Source: an uncultured Blautia sp. (lineage in GTDB: Bacteria; Bacillota; Clostridia; Lachnospirales; Lachnospiraceae). From it: a stretch of DNA of 64,000 nt. The notes under the pieces are model-generated. The model saw nothing but the letters and a program-made list of their open reading frames with translations. It made no database searches and was not told the origin of the DNA. The position numbers and the translations under genes are program-made. The stretch is taken from NCBI GenBank assembly GCA_934424575.1, contig CAKRXU010000012.1, positions 10,214 through 74,213 on the forward strand, in the 5' to 3' direction. Below, one piece after another: positions 1 to 7,870 of the stretch; position 1 is the first letter of the stretch; every line of letters starts with the position of its first letter.

Positions 1-114
1 AGCGCAGGCATTGACGATTCTGTCAATTCCGTTTTCCTGCATGGAATCCAGAAGTTCCTCCCTGTCTGCCTCAAAAGCTTCGTCATCATAATGAGCATGT
101 GTTTCAAAAATCAT
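1..114 (-). CDS. tatD: TatD family metal-dependent hydrolase (partial, N-terminus only)
   Basis: Only the first 38 codons lie in the window; the gene runs off the left edge. The N-terminus carries THAHYDD at residues 5-11, the HxH metal-binding start of TatD/YcfH-type amidohydrolase-fold nucleases, which usually follow metG in Firmicutes. The ATG at 114 starts 13 bases after the MOSC gene stop on the same strand, so it is probably co-transcribed. No strong ribosome site stands directly before it. Confidence 0.8.
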   Translation of the reverse strand, partial: MIFETHAHYDDEAFEADREELLDSMQENGIDRIVNACA

Positions 115-126
115 ATGTGTTTCCAA

Positions 127-567
127 TTATTCATTCTCCTCGATTATCACCAATTCATCTCCTTCATGGATCACGCCTCCATGAAGAACTCTCGTAAAAA
201 CGCCCTCTCTCGGCATGATGCAGTCGCCCATCTTCTGGAAGATCGCGCAGCCATGATGGCATTTCTTGCCAATCTGCGTCATCTCAAGAACTACATCGTT
301 GCATCGAAATTTCGTTCCCACCGGAAGTTTGGCAAAGTCAAAGCCTTCGACTACCAGGTTTTCTCCAAAAGCACCGTCTTCGATCTCCGCACCTTTTGCG
401 CGGAATTCCTGAATCTTGTCATAGGAAAGAAGACTGACCTGGCGGTGCCATTTGCCCGCATGTGCATCATCCTTGATTCCCCATTCTTCTATGAATTCAC
501 CTTCCGGTATGCGATACTTCTGTGTTCCTTTTTCCTTGCTGATACATACTGCGATTACTCTACCCAT
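127..567 (-). CDS. MOSC domain protein
   Basis: 146-residue stand-alone MOSC domain, the fold of the molybdenum cofactor sulfurase C-terminus, which handles sulfur or cofactor transfer through a cysteine. The segment DDAHAGKWHRQVS (residues 33-45) and the cluster C103/C107/C116 with GDCIMPREGVF (114-124) fit the small bacterial MOSC family. It follows mogA and moaC on the same strand, which supports a role in molybdenum cofactor maturation. Its exact substrate cannot be told from sequence. Confidence 0.88.
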   Translation of the reverse strand: MGRVIAVCISKEKGTQKYRIPEGEFIEEWGIKDDAHAGKWHRQVSLLSYDKIQEFRAKGAEIEDGAFGENLVVEGFDFAKLPVGTKFRCNDVVLEMTQIGKKCHHGCAIFQKMGDCIMPREGVFTRVLHGGVIHEGDELVIIEENE

Positions 568-601
568 AATAAAAAACCCTCCTGTTTCTGTTTACCCCTT
601 T

Positions 602-1093
602 TTATTTGCGTGCACAGTTTTCTGCTTCTCCTGTCAGGATCTCGATTCCATGTCCCAGTGCATCGATGATGTATTCCAGACTTTCCTTAACTGCTTTCGG
701 ACTTCCTGGAAGATTGATGATCAGTGTCTTTCCGCGGATTCCGGCAGTTGCACGGCTCAACATTGCTCTTTTTGTGATCGTCATACTGTATGCACGCATT
801 GCCTCCGGGATTCCCGGTACTCTGCGCTCAATGACTTCTTCGGTTGCCTCCGGAGTTACATCCCTCTCTGAAAATCCTGTTCCACCTGTTGTCAGAATCA
901 GTTCTGCCATCTCTTTGTCTGCAATTTCCTGCATTTTGCCGGCAAGCATGACCTGATCATCCGGAAGGATGTCCATGGATACCACTTCATATCCCTCGCG
1001 TTCTACGATTTCTTTGATCGCAGGTCCACTTAAGTCTTCTCTTTCGCCACGATATCCTGTATCACTTGATGTGATGATCGCTACTCGTTTCAT
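602..1093 (-). CDS. mogA: Molybdopterin adenylyltransferase-type protein, MogA/MoaB family
   Basis: 163 residues, full length for the MogA/MoaB fold that adenylates molybdopterin before metal insertion. TTGGTG at 68-73, followed by SERDVTPEAT, and NLPGSP at 127-132 are the family's nucleotide/pterin-binding signatures. It lies 17 bases downstream of moaC and 34 upstream of the MOSC gene, forming a three-gene cofactor cluster. MogA and MoaB are hard to separate by eye, so the symbol is approximate. Confidence 0.88.
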   Translation of the reverse strand: MKRVAIITSSDTGYRGEREDLSGPAIKEIVEREGYEVVSMDILPDDQVMLAGKMQEIADKEMAELILTTGGTGFSERDVTPEATEEVIERRVPGIPEAMRAYSMTITKRAMLSRATAGIRGKTLIINLPGSPKAVKESLEYIIDALGHGIEILTGEAENCARK

Positions 1094-1110
1094 ATTTCCT
1101 CCATTTTCTT

Positions 1111-1596
1111 TTATCTGTTCTCAAAACGGAAATCTCCGCTTTTTCCGCCTGTTTTTTCGATCAGATAGATCTCTGACATGACCATGTGCTTGTCGATTGC
1201 CTTGCACATGTCATAAATGGTCAGAAGTGTCACCTGGACACCTGTCAGTGCTTCCATTTCCACGCCGGTTTTGCCCTCTGTCTTTACGGTACAGAAAACG
1301 TGGATCCGATTTTTTTGCTGATCCAGTTCGTAATCAATGGAACATTTCTGTATCGGCAGCGGATGGCACATTGGAATCAACTCGGAAGTTTTTTTGACTC
1401 CCATGATTCCTGCAACTCTGGCTACGCCGAGGACATCACCTTTTTTGACATTCCCGGCAGTTACTGCTTCCATGATCTCCGGTCCTACAGAAATGTATCC
1501 TGTCGCCAGGGCAGTCCTGTATGTGACCTGTTTCCCGGAAACGTCAACCATCACCGCATTTCCATTCTGGTCAAAATGTGTAAAACCCTTTTCCAT
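1111..1596 (-). CDS. moaC: Cyclic pyranopterin monophosphate synthase MoaC
   Basis: 161 residues, normal MoaC length. MoaC converts the MoaA product to cyclic pyranopterin monophosphate. MCHPLP (76-81), GVEMEALTG (111-119), YDMCKAID (128-135, with the usual catalytic Asp and Lys) and the KTGGKSG tail are all present. It is the first gene of moaC-mogA-MOSC-tatD and sits downstream of the metG terminator. No moaA, moaE or molybdoenzyme gene is in the window. Confidence 0.95.
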   Translation of the reverse strand: MEKGFTHFDQNGNAVMVDVSGKQVTYRTALATGYISVGPEIMEAVTAGNVKKGDVLGVARVAGIMGVKKTSELIPMCHPLPIQKCSIDYELDQQKNRIHVFCTVKTEGKTGVEMEALTGVQVTLLTIYDMCKAIDKHMVMSEIYLIEKTGGKSGDFRFENR

Positions 1597-1618
1597 AAAA
1601 AGTCCTGTCTCCTTTTAA

Positions 1619-1677
1619 ATATAAATTCAGGAAGTTCATCCTGGACAGTCTCTGGTTACTGTTCTGAACTTCCTGAA
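1619..1677 (-). terminator. Probable rho-independent terminator after metG
   Basis: A perfect 12-bp inverted repeat (arms 1626-1637 and 1666-1677) with a 28-base loop follows the metG stop on the minus strand. The T tail (TTTATATTT) is weak, so some read-through into moaC is likely. Confidence 0.6.
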
Positions 1678-1706
1678 TCATCTTTTATAGCCTGGTAGTT
1701 ATTTTT

Positions 1707-3665
1707 TTAGCAGATTTCTGCTCCTGCCGGCATTTCTTTCTCCGGTACCATCAGGGACAGGTTTCCGTCTGCATCTTCTGCACAGAGGATCATGCCTTCA
1801 CTGAGGATTCCTGCAAATTTGGCAGGTTTCAGGTTGGTAACGACCATAACTTTCTTTCCTACCATCTCTTCTGCACTGTAGTGAGATTTGATTCCGGATA
1901 CGATCTGGCGTACCTGGCTTCCGATCTTAACCTGAGAGCAGAGAAGTTTACGGGATTTCTTTACTTCTTCGCAGGCGATGATCTCACCAACCTGGAACTG
2001 AAGTTTTCCGAAATCGTCAAATGTGATCTCCGGTTTTGCTTCGATGTCGATCACGTTTTCTTCTTTTGCTTCTTCAACCGGCTCTTCTTTCTTCGGATGA
2101 AGTTCTTCTACTTTTGCAAGTACTTCTTTGAGGTCAAGACGTGCAAACAGGATCTCAGGTTTTTCGGTTACTTTGTTTCCTGACGGATAGAGTCCGAATG
2201 TCTTCAGGTCTTCAAGAGTACGTTTTTCTGCATTTAACTGAGCGAGGATGCGCTCTGTTGTCTCCGGCATGAAGGATTCCAGAAGAGTTGCTCCCATGGT
2301 GATTCCCTCAACCAGATTGTAGAGAACGGTTGCAAGACGATCTTTCTTTGCCTCGTCTTTTGCAAGAGCCCATGGCATAGTCTCGTCGATGTATTTGTTC
2401 AGACGTTTGAACAGAGTGAATACTTCTGTCATTGCATCTGCAACACGCAGTTTGTCCATCTTCTCAGCAACTTTGCCCGGAACAGCCAGTGCAAATACTT
2501 TGAGGTCATCGTCAACTGGCTCAGCAACACCTTTGTTTTCTACTACGCCGCCGAAGTATTTATTAGACATGGAGATGGTACGGTTTACAAGGTTTCCGAG
2601 GGTATTTGCAAGCTCGGAGTTCAGTCTCTCTACCATCAGTTCCCATGTGATGACACCATCGTTTTCGAATGGCATCTCGTGAAGTACAAAATAACGGACA
2701 GCATCTACACCGAAGAAGTCTACGAGTTCATCTGCATAGATAACATTTCCTTTGGATTTACTCATCTTACCATCGCCCTGAAGCAGCCACGGATGTCCGA
2801 ATACCTGTTTCGGAAGCGGCAGGTCAAGTGACATCAGGAAGATCGGCCAGTAAATAGTATGGAAACGGATGATGTCTTTACCGATCAGATGAAGGTCTGC
2901 CGGCCACAGTTTGTTGAACTGTTCAGAGCTTTCGCCGTCGCAGTCATAACCGATTCCTGTGATATAGTTTGTCAGGGCATCCAGCCATACATAAACAACG
3001 TGCTTCGGATCGAAATCTACCGGGATTCCCCATTTGAAGGATGTTCTGGATACGCAGAGATCCTGAAGTCCCGGAAGAAGGAAGTTGTTCATCATCTCGT
3101 TTTTACGTGATTCCGGCTGAATGAAATCCGGATGTGTGTTGATATAGTCGATCAGACGGTCTGCATATTTACTCATTTTGAAGAAGTATGCTTCTTCTTT
3201 TGCCGGAACGCATGGGCGTCCGCAGTCCGGGCATTTGCCGTCTACGAGCTGGGATTCTGTGAAGAAGGATTCGCAAGGTGTACAGTACATTCCTTCGTAA
3301 TGTCCCTTGTAGATGTCTCCTTTTGCGTACATTTTCTTGAAAATCTTCTGAACCTGTTTTTCGTGGTCAGCGTCTGTGGTACGGATGAATTTATCATAGG
3401 ATGTGTTCATCAGATCCCAGATTCTCTTGATCTCACCGGATACGTTGTCTACGAATTCCTTTGGTGTGATTCCTGCTTCTTCTGCTTTGAGCTCGATCTT
3501 CTGACCATGCTCGTCAGTTCCTGTCTGGAAAAATACATCGTATCCTTCCTGTCTCTTGTAACGTGCGATCGCATCTGCGAGTACGATCTCGTAGGTATTG
3601 CCGATATGCGGTTTACCGGATGTATAGGCGATCGCGGTTGTAATATAATACTTCTGCTTGTCCAT
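1707..3665 (-). CDS. metG: Methionyl-tRNA synthetase
   Basis: 652 residues, class I aminoacyl-tRNA synthetase charging tRNA-Met. HIGN at 20-23 is the HIGH motif, KMSKS is at 300-304, and C128/C131/C145/C148 form the zinc knuckle. A C-terminal EMAP-type tRNA-binding domain (about 550-652) is present, as in the long Firmicute form. The open frame continues upstream to 3950, but the start at 3665 is chosen because AGGAGG lies 9 bases before it and the upstream stretch is a T-box leader. Expression should respond to uncharged tRNA-Met. Confidence 0.96.
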   Translation of the reverse strand: MDKQKYYITTAIAYTSGKPHIGNTYEIVLADAIARYKRQEGYDVFFQTGTDEHGQKIELKAEEAGITPKEFVDNVSGEIKRIWDLMNTSYDKFIRTTDADHEKQVQKIFKKMYAKGDIYKGHYEGMYCTPCESFFTESQLVDGKCPDCGRPCVPAKEEAYFFKMSKYADRLIDYINTHPDFIQPESRKNEMMNNFLLPGLQDLCVSRTSFKWGIPVDFDPKHVVYVWLDALTNYITGIGYDCDGESSEQFNKLWPADLHLIGKDIIRFHTIYWPIFLMSLDLPLPKQVFGHPWLLQGDGKMSKSKGNVIYADELVDFFGVDAVRYFVLHEMPFENDGVITWELMVERLNSELANTLGNLVNRTISMSNKYFGGVVENKGVAEPVDDDLKVFALAVPGKVAEKMDKLRVADAMTEVFTLFKRLNKYIDETMPWALAKDEAKKDRLATVLYNLVEGITMGATLLESFMPETTERILAQLNAEKRTLEDLKTFGLYPSGNKVTEKPEILFARLDLKEVLAKVEELHPKKEEPVEEAKEENVIDIEAKPEITFDDFGKLQFQVGEIIACEEVKKSRKLLCSQVKIGSQVRQIVSGIKSHYSAEEMVGKKVMVVTNLKPAKFAGILSEGMILCAEDADGNLSLMVPEKEMPAGAEIC

Positions 3666-3690
3666 TTTATAATTCCTCCTGGATAATAAT

Positions 3691-4117
3691 AAAAAAACGC
3701 CCTCCCTATCATATATAGAGAAGACGAGTCCTGCCCGTGTTACCACTTCTGTTCGTTCCTGCCTCGCGGTCAAAAACCTTGTTGGGTACGATTCCATACG
3801 GATAATCCGACCAATACTGTAATAGTCTGATAATCTGCTATTGTCCTGATACCCTTCCGCTATAACAGGCGGTCCTGTTGCAGTCTGAATAGTACCTGAA
3901 ATCTCACTTCCAGCATGCCATACGATCACTTCATCGACATCGATACTCATCTCGACTGCACCTCTCCCAAGCCATCTTCCATCTGCACCTGCACTTCCCT
4001 CTCAGCCACGGAAATCTGAAATTTCCTCCGGGGAATTCTCTGTAATGTGGTCAGCAAATGTACTCTCTTGTTCGTTGAGTTTGCTTATATTTCGCGGGAA
4101 TTCATGTTTCCGCTCCT
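3691..4117 (-). promoter_or_regulatory. T-box riboswitch leader of metG
   Basis: A leader of roughly 430 bases. On the minus strand the T-box core AGTGGTAACACGG lies at about 3735-3748. It is followed by a terminator hairpin with arms 3717-3726 and 3698-3707 (10 pairs including G-U) and a run of seven T (3691-3697), then the metG ribosome site. This is the classical layout in which uncharged tRNA pairs with the T-box and blocks the terminator. I did not place the specifier codon with certainty. Confidence 0.85.
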
Positions 4118-4123
4118 TTAAAA

Positions 4124-4152
4124 ATAGTAGCATATTTGCCTATATTTGTAAA
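4124..4152 (-). promoter_or_regulatory. Promoter of the metG T-box transcript
   Basis: On the minus strand, TTTACA (4147-4152) and TACTAT (4124-4129) are separated by exactly 17 bases and placed to start the T-box leader. Confidence 0.65.
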
Positions 4153-4259
4153 CCGCGAATTTCGGTGTTATAACTATGCATAATCCTGCATATTTAGCAC
4201 ACACTATCTTCTGTCAGCATCTCCTATCCAATATGAGCAGAGACTACCTAATGTTCCAA

Positions 4260-4289
4260 TTGACGAACATATATTCTTAGTTGTACAAT
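4260..4289 (+). promoter_or_regulatory. Promoter of the FeoA-like gene
   Basis: TTGACG (4260-4265) and TACAAT (4284-4289) with an 18-base spacer, about 70 bases before the start codon. The 4153-4259 stretch between the divergent promoters shows nothing else recognisable. Confidence 0.55.
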
Positions 4290-4359
4290 AAATTCAACAG
4301 ACAAAAACAAAATTATCTGACACTAACTGTTCCTATTTTTCCTCAAAGGAGGTATTTTT

Positions 4360-4572
4360 ATGCAGGCTTTATCACAGACAAATGCAGGCGATACCTGTAC
4401 TATTAAATGGATGTTCGGCGTTCCGGAAATTCTTGAAACTATGCGAAAGATGGACATCAAAGAAGGCAGCACCATCCAGGTCATCCAGAAATGCCGCGAC
4501 TGGCTGATCATCGGAAGCAATAACCGCCGCCTGGCAGTTGGAAATGAAGTTGCGGATCGGATACAGGTATAA
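4360..4572 (+). CDS. FeoA domain protein (small SH3-like)
   Basis: A 70-residue protein consisting only of a FeoA-type SH3-like beta-barrel, ending in the pattern RLAVGNEVADRIQV typical of the family. FeoA proteins assist the FeoB ferrous iron transporter, but no feoB is in the window, so the function here is open. AAAGGAGG sits 8 bases before the ATG. The gene stands alone, divergent from metG and convergent with the AlbA_2 gene. Confidence 0.75.
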   Translation: MQALSQTNAGDTCTIKWMFGVPEILETMRKMDIKEGSTIQVIQKCRDWLIIGSNNRRLAVGNEVADRIQV

Positions 4573-4596
4573 TAATAATCTAAATCAAGACTCTCA

Positions 4597-4629
4597 TTTT
4601 GATAAAGAAAAATTTTCCGTTTATCAAAA
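4597..4629. terminator. Inverted repeat between convergent genes
   Basis: A 10-bp perfect inverted repeat, TTTTGATAAA (4597-4606) with TTTATCAAAA (4620-4629), in the short gap between the convergent FeoA-like and AlbA_2 genes. Position fits a two-way terminator, but neither side has a clean T run. Confidence 0.4.
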
Positions 4630-4709
4630 ATCTCACTCAAAGTAGGCATGATGTTGACTCCCCTTTTATCTGAATATTTTGTATTTTTTGTGCCCTAAAT
4701 ATCATAATC

Positions 4710-6044
4710 CTATCTCTTCTCATAGTACCGAAGATTTTTAGATTTTCCTTCTTTAACGAGGATATCTGCTCTGACCATATCCCGCAAAAGTACGATTGCC
4801 GTGGCCTGAGATATGCCCAATGCTTTTTCCACATCTTTTCGAATCACAAAACCGTTAGTCCGGCACAATTCCAGAACTTCGTTCATCTGTTTTCTTTTTC
4901 TATTTGTATTTAGACTATTACCTGTTTTAGAAACAATCTGTTTCTCCTGTTCTTCAGTATAAAAATTGATGTTAGGTAATGTAATCTTAAACGCATTATT
5001 CGTCGTTTCAATCACCGGTTTTACTTTATAATCTTCGTAACATTCATTAATTTTGAGAATTCCTGTTCCATATGCCTCAATCAGTTTCAGGCGATAAAAA
5101 ACATTTGCCAGATACTGATTACGTAACACAGATACTCCTAATTTTACATCATCTAAAGTAATTCCTCTTACTAACCCGCCAATTGTCACAAATTCAATCC
5201 TGTCTTCAAAAATACTGACAAGTGTAGATTCGCTAAATAAATAGTCTCTGTGTACAACGGCATTCAATAAAGCTTCTCTAATCGCCTCCGTAGGATAGTC
5301 TCGTATATCTATCCGATCTAAGCCTGAAAATTCCGCACGAGTGCGGTTATAACGATCAATATAATCAACTGCTTCTTCTAATTGCTCCAGAATTGATCCA
5401 GACAATTCCTTACGGTCCCTGAATACAGTTTTTTTACTTCCCTCAAAAACAGCCAGTTTAATCGTGTGTGTACACTGTTCAGACAGCAAAAATGCCAGAT
5501 TCGTATACGTATTATCCTCGCCAATCAAATGAAGACTTTTCATCTGGACTTTTCCAAATTGTACTTTCCGTTTTTTAAAAAAATCCGATGCTTTTTCAAA
5601 TGTAAGCTGCTGATTAATAGAACGGGCTTTTTCATAACTGTCACCACTGGTTTCTTTGATCATATTTAAAATAGCCGTATCTGTCGCCGGAACTGTAGAA
5701 GCTCCCTGACGAACATAAACGCCCTCCGGGCGGATTCCCTTTTTCTGCAAGTAGTAAGGTCTTGCTGTACCACGCTGCACAGTTACTCGAACAACAGATT
5801 TACCATCCATAATATCATTGCTGCACTCTACAAACATAGTAACATCCGGTCGTACTGCATCTCTGATTGCATTCGTTACACGAAGCATCGTATCATCTAC
5901 ATCACTAACTCCGCAAATCTCGCCATCATCATTCACACCAATATAAAGAGTTCCACCATCACAGTTTGCGAAAGCAATAATTGTATTTTTGATGTCATCG
6001 ACATATTCTCTTTTGAATTCAATCGTCTTGTTTTCAACAAACAT
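4710..6044 (-). CDS. AlbA_2/Schlafen-type ATP-binding transcriptional regulator
   Basis: 444 residues. Residues 1-120 form an AlbA_2 (Schlafen-like) domain (ENKTIEFKREY, FANCDGGTLYIGVNDDG). The middle contains an ATPase-like region with REALLNAVVHRDY and YGTGILKI, as in the HATPase_c_4 family. The C-terminus is a winged helix (KDVEKALGISQATAIVLLRDM). Such proteins are common accessory regulators of unknown target. The start at 6044 follows AGGAGG by 5 bases; the frame is open to 6173, but the extra residues are encoded by an AT-rich repeat and would overlap the preceding terminator. Its AT-rich composition suggests recent acquisition. Confidence 0.8.
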   Translation of the reverse strand: MFVENKTIEFKREYVDDIKNTIIAFANCDGGTLYIGVNDDGEICGVSDVDDTMLRVTNAIRDAVRPDVTMFVECSNDIMDGKSVVRVTVQRGTARPYYLQKKGIRPEGVYVRQGASTVPATDTAILNMIKETSGDSYEKARSINQQLTFEKASDFFKKRKVQFGKVQMKSLHLIGEDNTYTNLAFLLSEQCTHTIKLAVFEGSKKTVFRDRKELSGSILEQLEEAVDYIDRYNRTRAEFSGLDRIDIRDYPTEAIREALLNAVVHRDYLFSESTLVSIFEDRIEFVTIGGLVRGITLDDVKLGVSVLRNQYLANVFYRLKLIEAYGTGILKINECYEDYKVKPVIETTNNAFKITLPNINFYTEEQEKQIVSKTGNSLNTNRKRKQMNEVLELCRTNGFVIRKDVEKALGISQATAIVLLRDMVRADILVKEGKSKNLRYYEKR

Positions 6045-6057
6045 TTTTACCTCCTGA

Positions 6058-6112
6058 TGATTATAATCATTTTTATCATTATAATAATTATTATAATCAT
6101 TTTTATTAGAAT
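6058..6112. repeat. AT-rich direct repeats with a 20-bp perfect palindrome
   Basis: Immediately upstream of the AlbA_2 gene, the block TTATAATCATTTTTAT occurs at 6061-6076 and almost identically at 6091-6105. Between them is a perfect 20-bp palindrome (6078-6097, ATTATAATAA and its mirror). The place is right for an autoregulatory operator. Confidence 0.6.
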
Positions 6113-6152
6113 TACAATCAGAATCTGATTTTTTCAAAAAATTCTTTATCGC

Positions 6153-6193
6153 AAAAAGACCTCCTTCTGACATCCTTCAGAACAAGGTCTTTT
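6153..6193 (-). terminator. Terminator after the AAA/PD-(D/E)XK gene
   Basis: Hairpin on the minus strand with outer arms AAAGACC/GGTCTTT and an inner TTCTGA/TCAGAA stem, followed by TTTTT, starting 5 bases after the stop codon. Confidence 0.75.
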
Positions 6194-6197
6194 GTTT

Positions 6198-7784
6198 TTA
6201 CATTTCATATTGCTCTATCACACAACTATGCGCCTTTGTTTTTTTATCATAATTGATTCCAACCAACAGGATTTCACCTGTATATTCCTGAATGGTATCA
6301 GGATAGCTTTTATCTTTTATCTGCCGGATAGCCGTCTGTGCATTTTGGTTCCATTTGAGTTCTACAACCAGTGCAGGGTAGCTTTGTCTGTATTCCGGTT
6401 TTGGAATGAACACAAAATCAGCAAATCCTCTACCTGAAGCCAGTTCTCTTAACGGTTTAAAATAATACTGCATTGCACTCAGATAGGCAATTGTAAGTAC
6501 ACTGCTCAGTGAGTTCTCATCATTATATTGAATCACAGAAGTATATTCACTGTGAATTTTTTCAATGCTTTTTGCTACTGTTTCCGTATCCATATCCAAT
6601 GTCGCATCCAGTAAAACAGAAGACTTCTGCTGAAAGCTCAACAGCTCATTCCATTTTTTTCTTTTTGTTGCGCGAATCAGTTCTTCCCGGATTTCTTCAT
6701 TAGGAACAAATGCTTTCTTCAGTCTCTGATTATATGCAAGATATCCCAGATGAATCATATAAGTGAGCACATCATCTTTATCTGCAAAATTTACTGTATC
6801 ATTCTGAAAAGATGTTACATCAATCTCCACAGAATTTCCCGCTACCATTTCAATAACAGATGTTTTCAATCCGTCAAAATCCATATTAATAAGCGGAACA
6901 ATTACTTCATAAGACCCCGTTCCAGACCAGTAGCTCTGAAATTCTCCCTCTATCATCAGACTGACCACTGCATTCGGATTATATACATGATAATTTCCCA
7001 GCTGATATCCATCATACCAGCGTTTTACTTCTTCATAATCCTTTCTGTAGTCGGCACATAATTTCTGTACCTCTTCTTCTGTGAAGCCAATATACGAAGC
7101 CAGCGGTCCCGGACCAAGCATAGAATACTGTCTGAAATTATTAAGTGCAGACTGTGTTTTTAATTTTTTAATTGGTAAAATTCCTGTAAGATATGCAAGC
7201 TGAATATATTTTGTCGGTTCTGTTCCTTTGAACATGCCCCTCAGAAAATTGATATATTCATCCTGTATCTTCCTGTTTGTTGCTTCATCACGAATCAGAA
7301 CATCCCATTCATCGATAATGACAATAAATTTCCTGCCCGTTTTTCCGTTAATACAAGACAATGCTTCCGGCAAAGAAGAAATTTTTTCTGAAAGTTCTTC
7401 GTTATAATATTCTCTCAGTTCTTCAATCGTTTTTGTTGTAATATATGCAATTACATTCTCTGCCCCGCCAGCCGGTTCCATGCACCATTGAATATCAAGA
7501 TGTATTACATCATATCTATTTAAGTGTTTTTTGAAATCAGGATTCCGTACAATTTCCAGCTCAGAAAACATTTTTTCAGAATCACATCCCCTGCTATAAT
7601 ACGCAGCAAGCATGTTTGCCGTAATGGATTTCCCAAATCTTCTCGGGCGACTGTTGCAGATATAAGCATCTGAAGTGTTCAAAACACTGTTTGTGTACTC
7701 GATCATCCCTGTTTTATCTACATAAATCCTGGAATTCAAAGCGACCTGAAATGCACTGTTATCGGGATTTACAAATCTTCCCAC
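6198..7784 (-). CDS. AAA-ATPase-like / PD-(D/E)XK nuclease-like protein (DUF1703 family)
   Basis: 528 residues in the AAA-ATPase_like plus PDDEXK_9 family, abundant as paralogs in gut Firmicutes and Bacteroidetes. The N-terminal GRFVNPDNSAFQ and IYVDKTGMIEYTN patterns are typical. RPRRFGKS is the modified Walker A and FIVIIDEWDVLI the Walker B. The C-terminal PALVVELKW gives the E-x-K of a nuclease-like core. A GTG start at 7784 is chosen because GAGGAG precedes it; an ATG at 7820 would lie inside the terminator of the previous gene. The cellular role is unknown. Confidence 0.8.
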   Translation of the reverse strand: MGRFVNPDNSAFQVALNSRIYVDKTGMIEYTNSVLNTSDAYICNSRPRRFGKSITANMLAAYYSRGCDSEKMFSELEIVRNPDFKKHLNRYDVIHLDIQWCMEPAGGAENVIAYITTKTIEELREYYNEELSEKISSLPEALSCINGKTGRKFIVIIDEWDVLIRDEATNRKIQDEYINFLRGMFKGTEPTKYIQLAYLTGILPIKKLKTQSALNNFRQYSMLGPGPLASYIGFTEEEVQKLCADYRKDYEEVKRWYDGYQLGNYHVYNPNAVVSLMIEGEFQSYWSGTGSYEVIVPLINMDFDGLKTSVIEMVAGNSVEIDVTSFQNDTVNFADKDDVLTYMIHLGYLAYNQRLKKAFVPNEEIREELIRATKRKKWNELLSFQQKSSVLLDATLDMDTETVAKSIEKIHSEYTSVIQYNDENSLSSVLTIAYLSAMQYYFKPLRELASGRGFADFVFIPKPEYRQSYPALVVELKWNQNAQTAIRQIKDKSYPDTIQEYTGEILLVGINYDKKTKAHSCVIEQYEM

Positions 7785-7803
7785 CTGACACACTCCTCTC
7801 AAA

Positions 7804-7851
7804 CAAAAAAACGGCTTCATGTTACCCTCTTAATAATGATAACATGAAACC
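7804..7851 (-). terminator. Terminator after the sensor kinase gene
   Basis: A 12-bp stem (arms 7840-7851 and 7813-7824, one G-U) followed on the minus strand by a run of seven T. Confidence 0.8.
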
Positions 7852-7870
7852 ATTTTACTCACAAGCCTTG

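Noticed and set aside
3666..3950. 95-codon N-terminal extension of metG
   Set aside because: It is not MetRS-like, contains the T-box and terminator, and AGGAGG precedes the later ATG.
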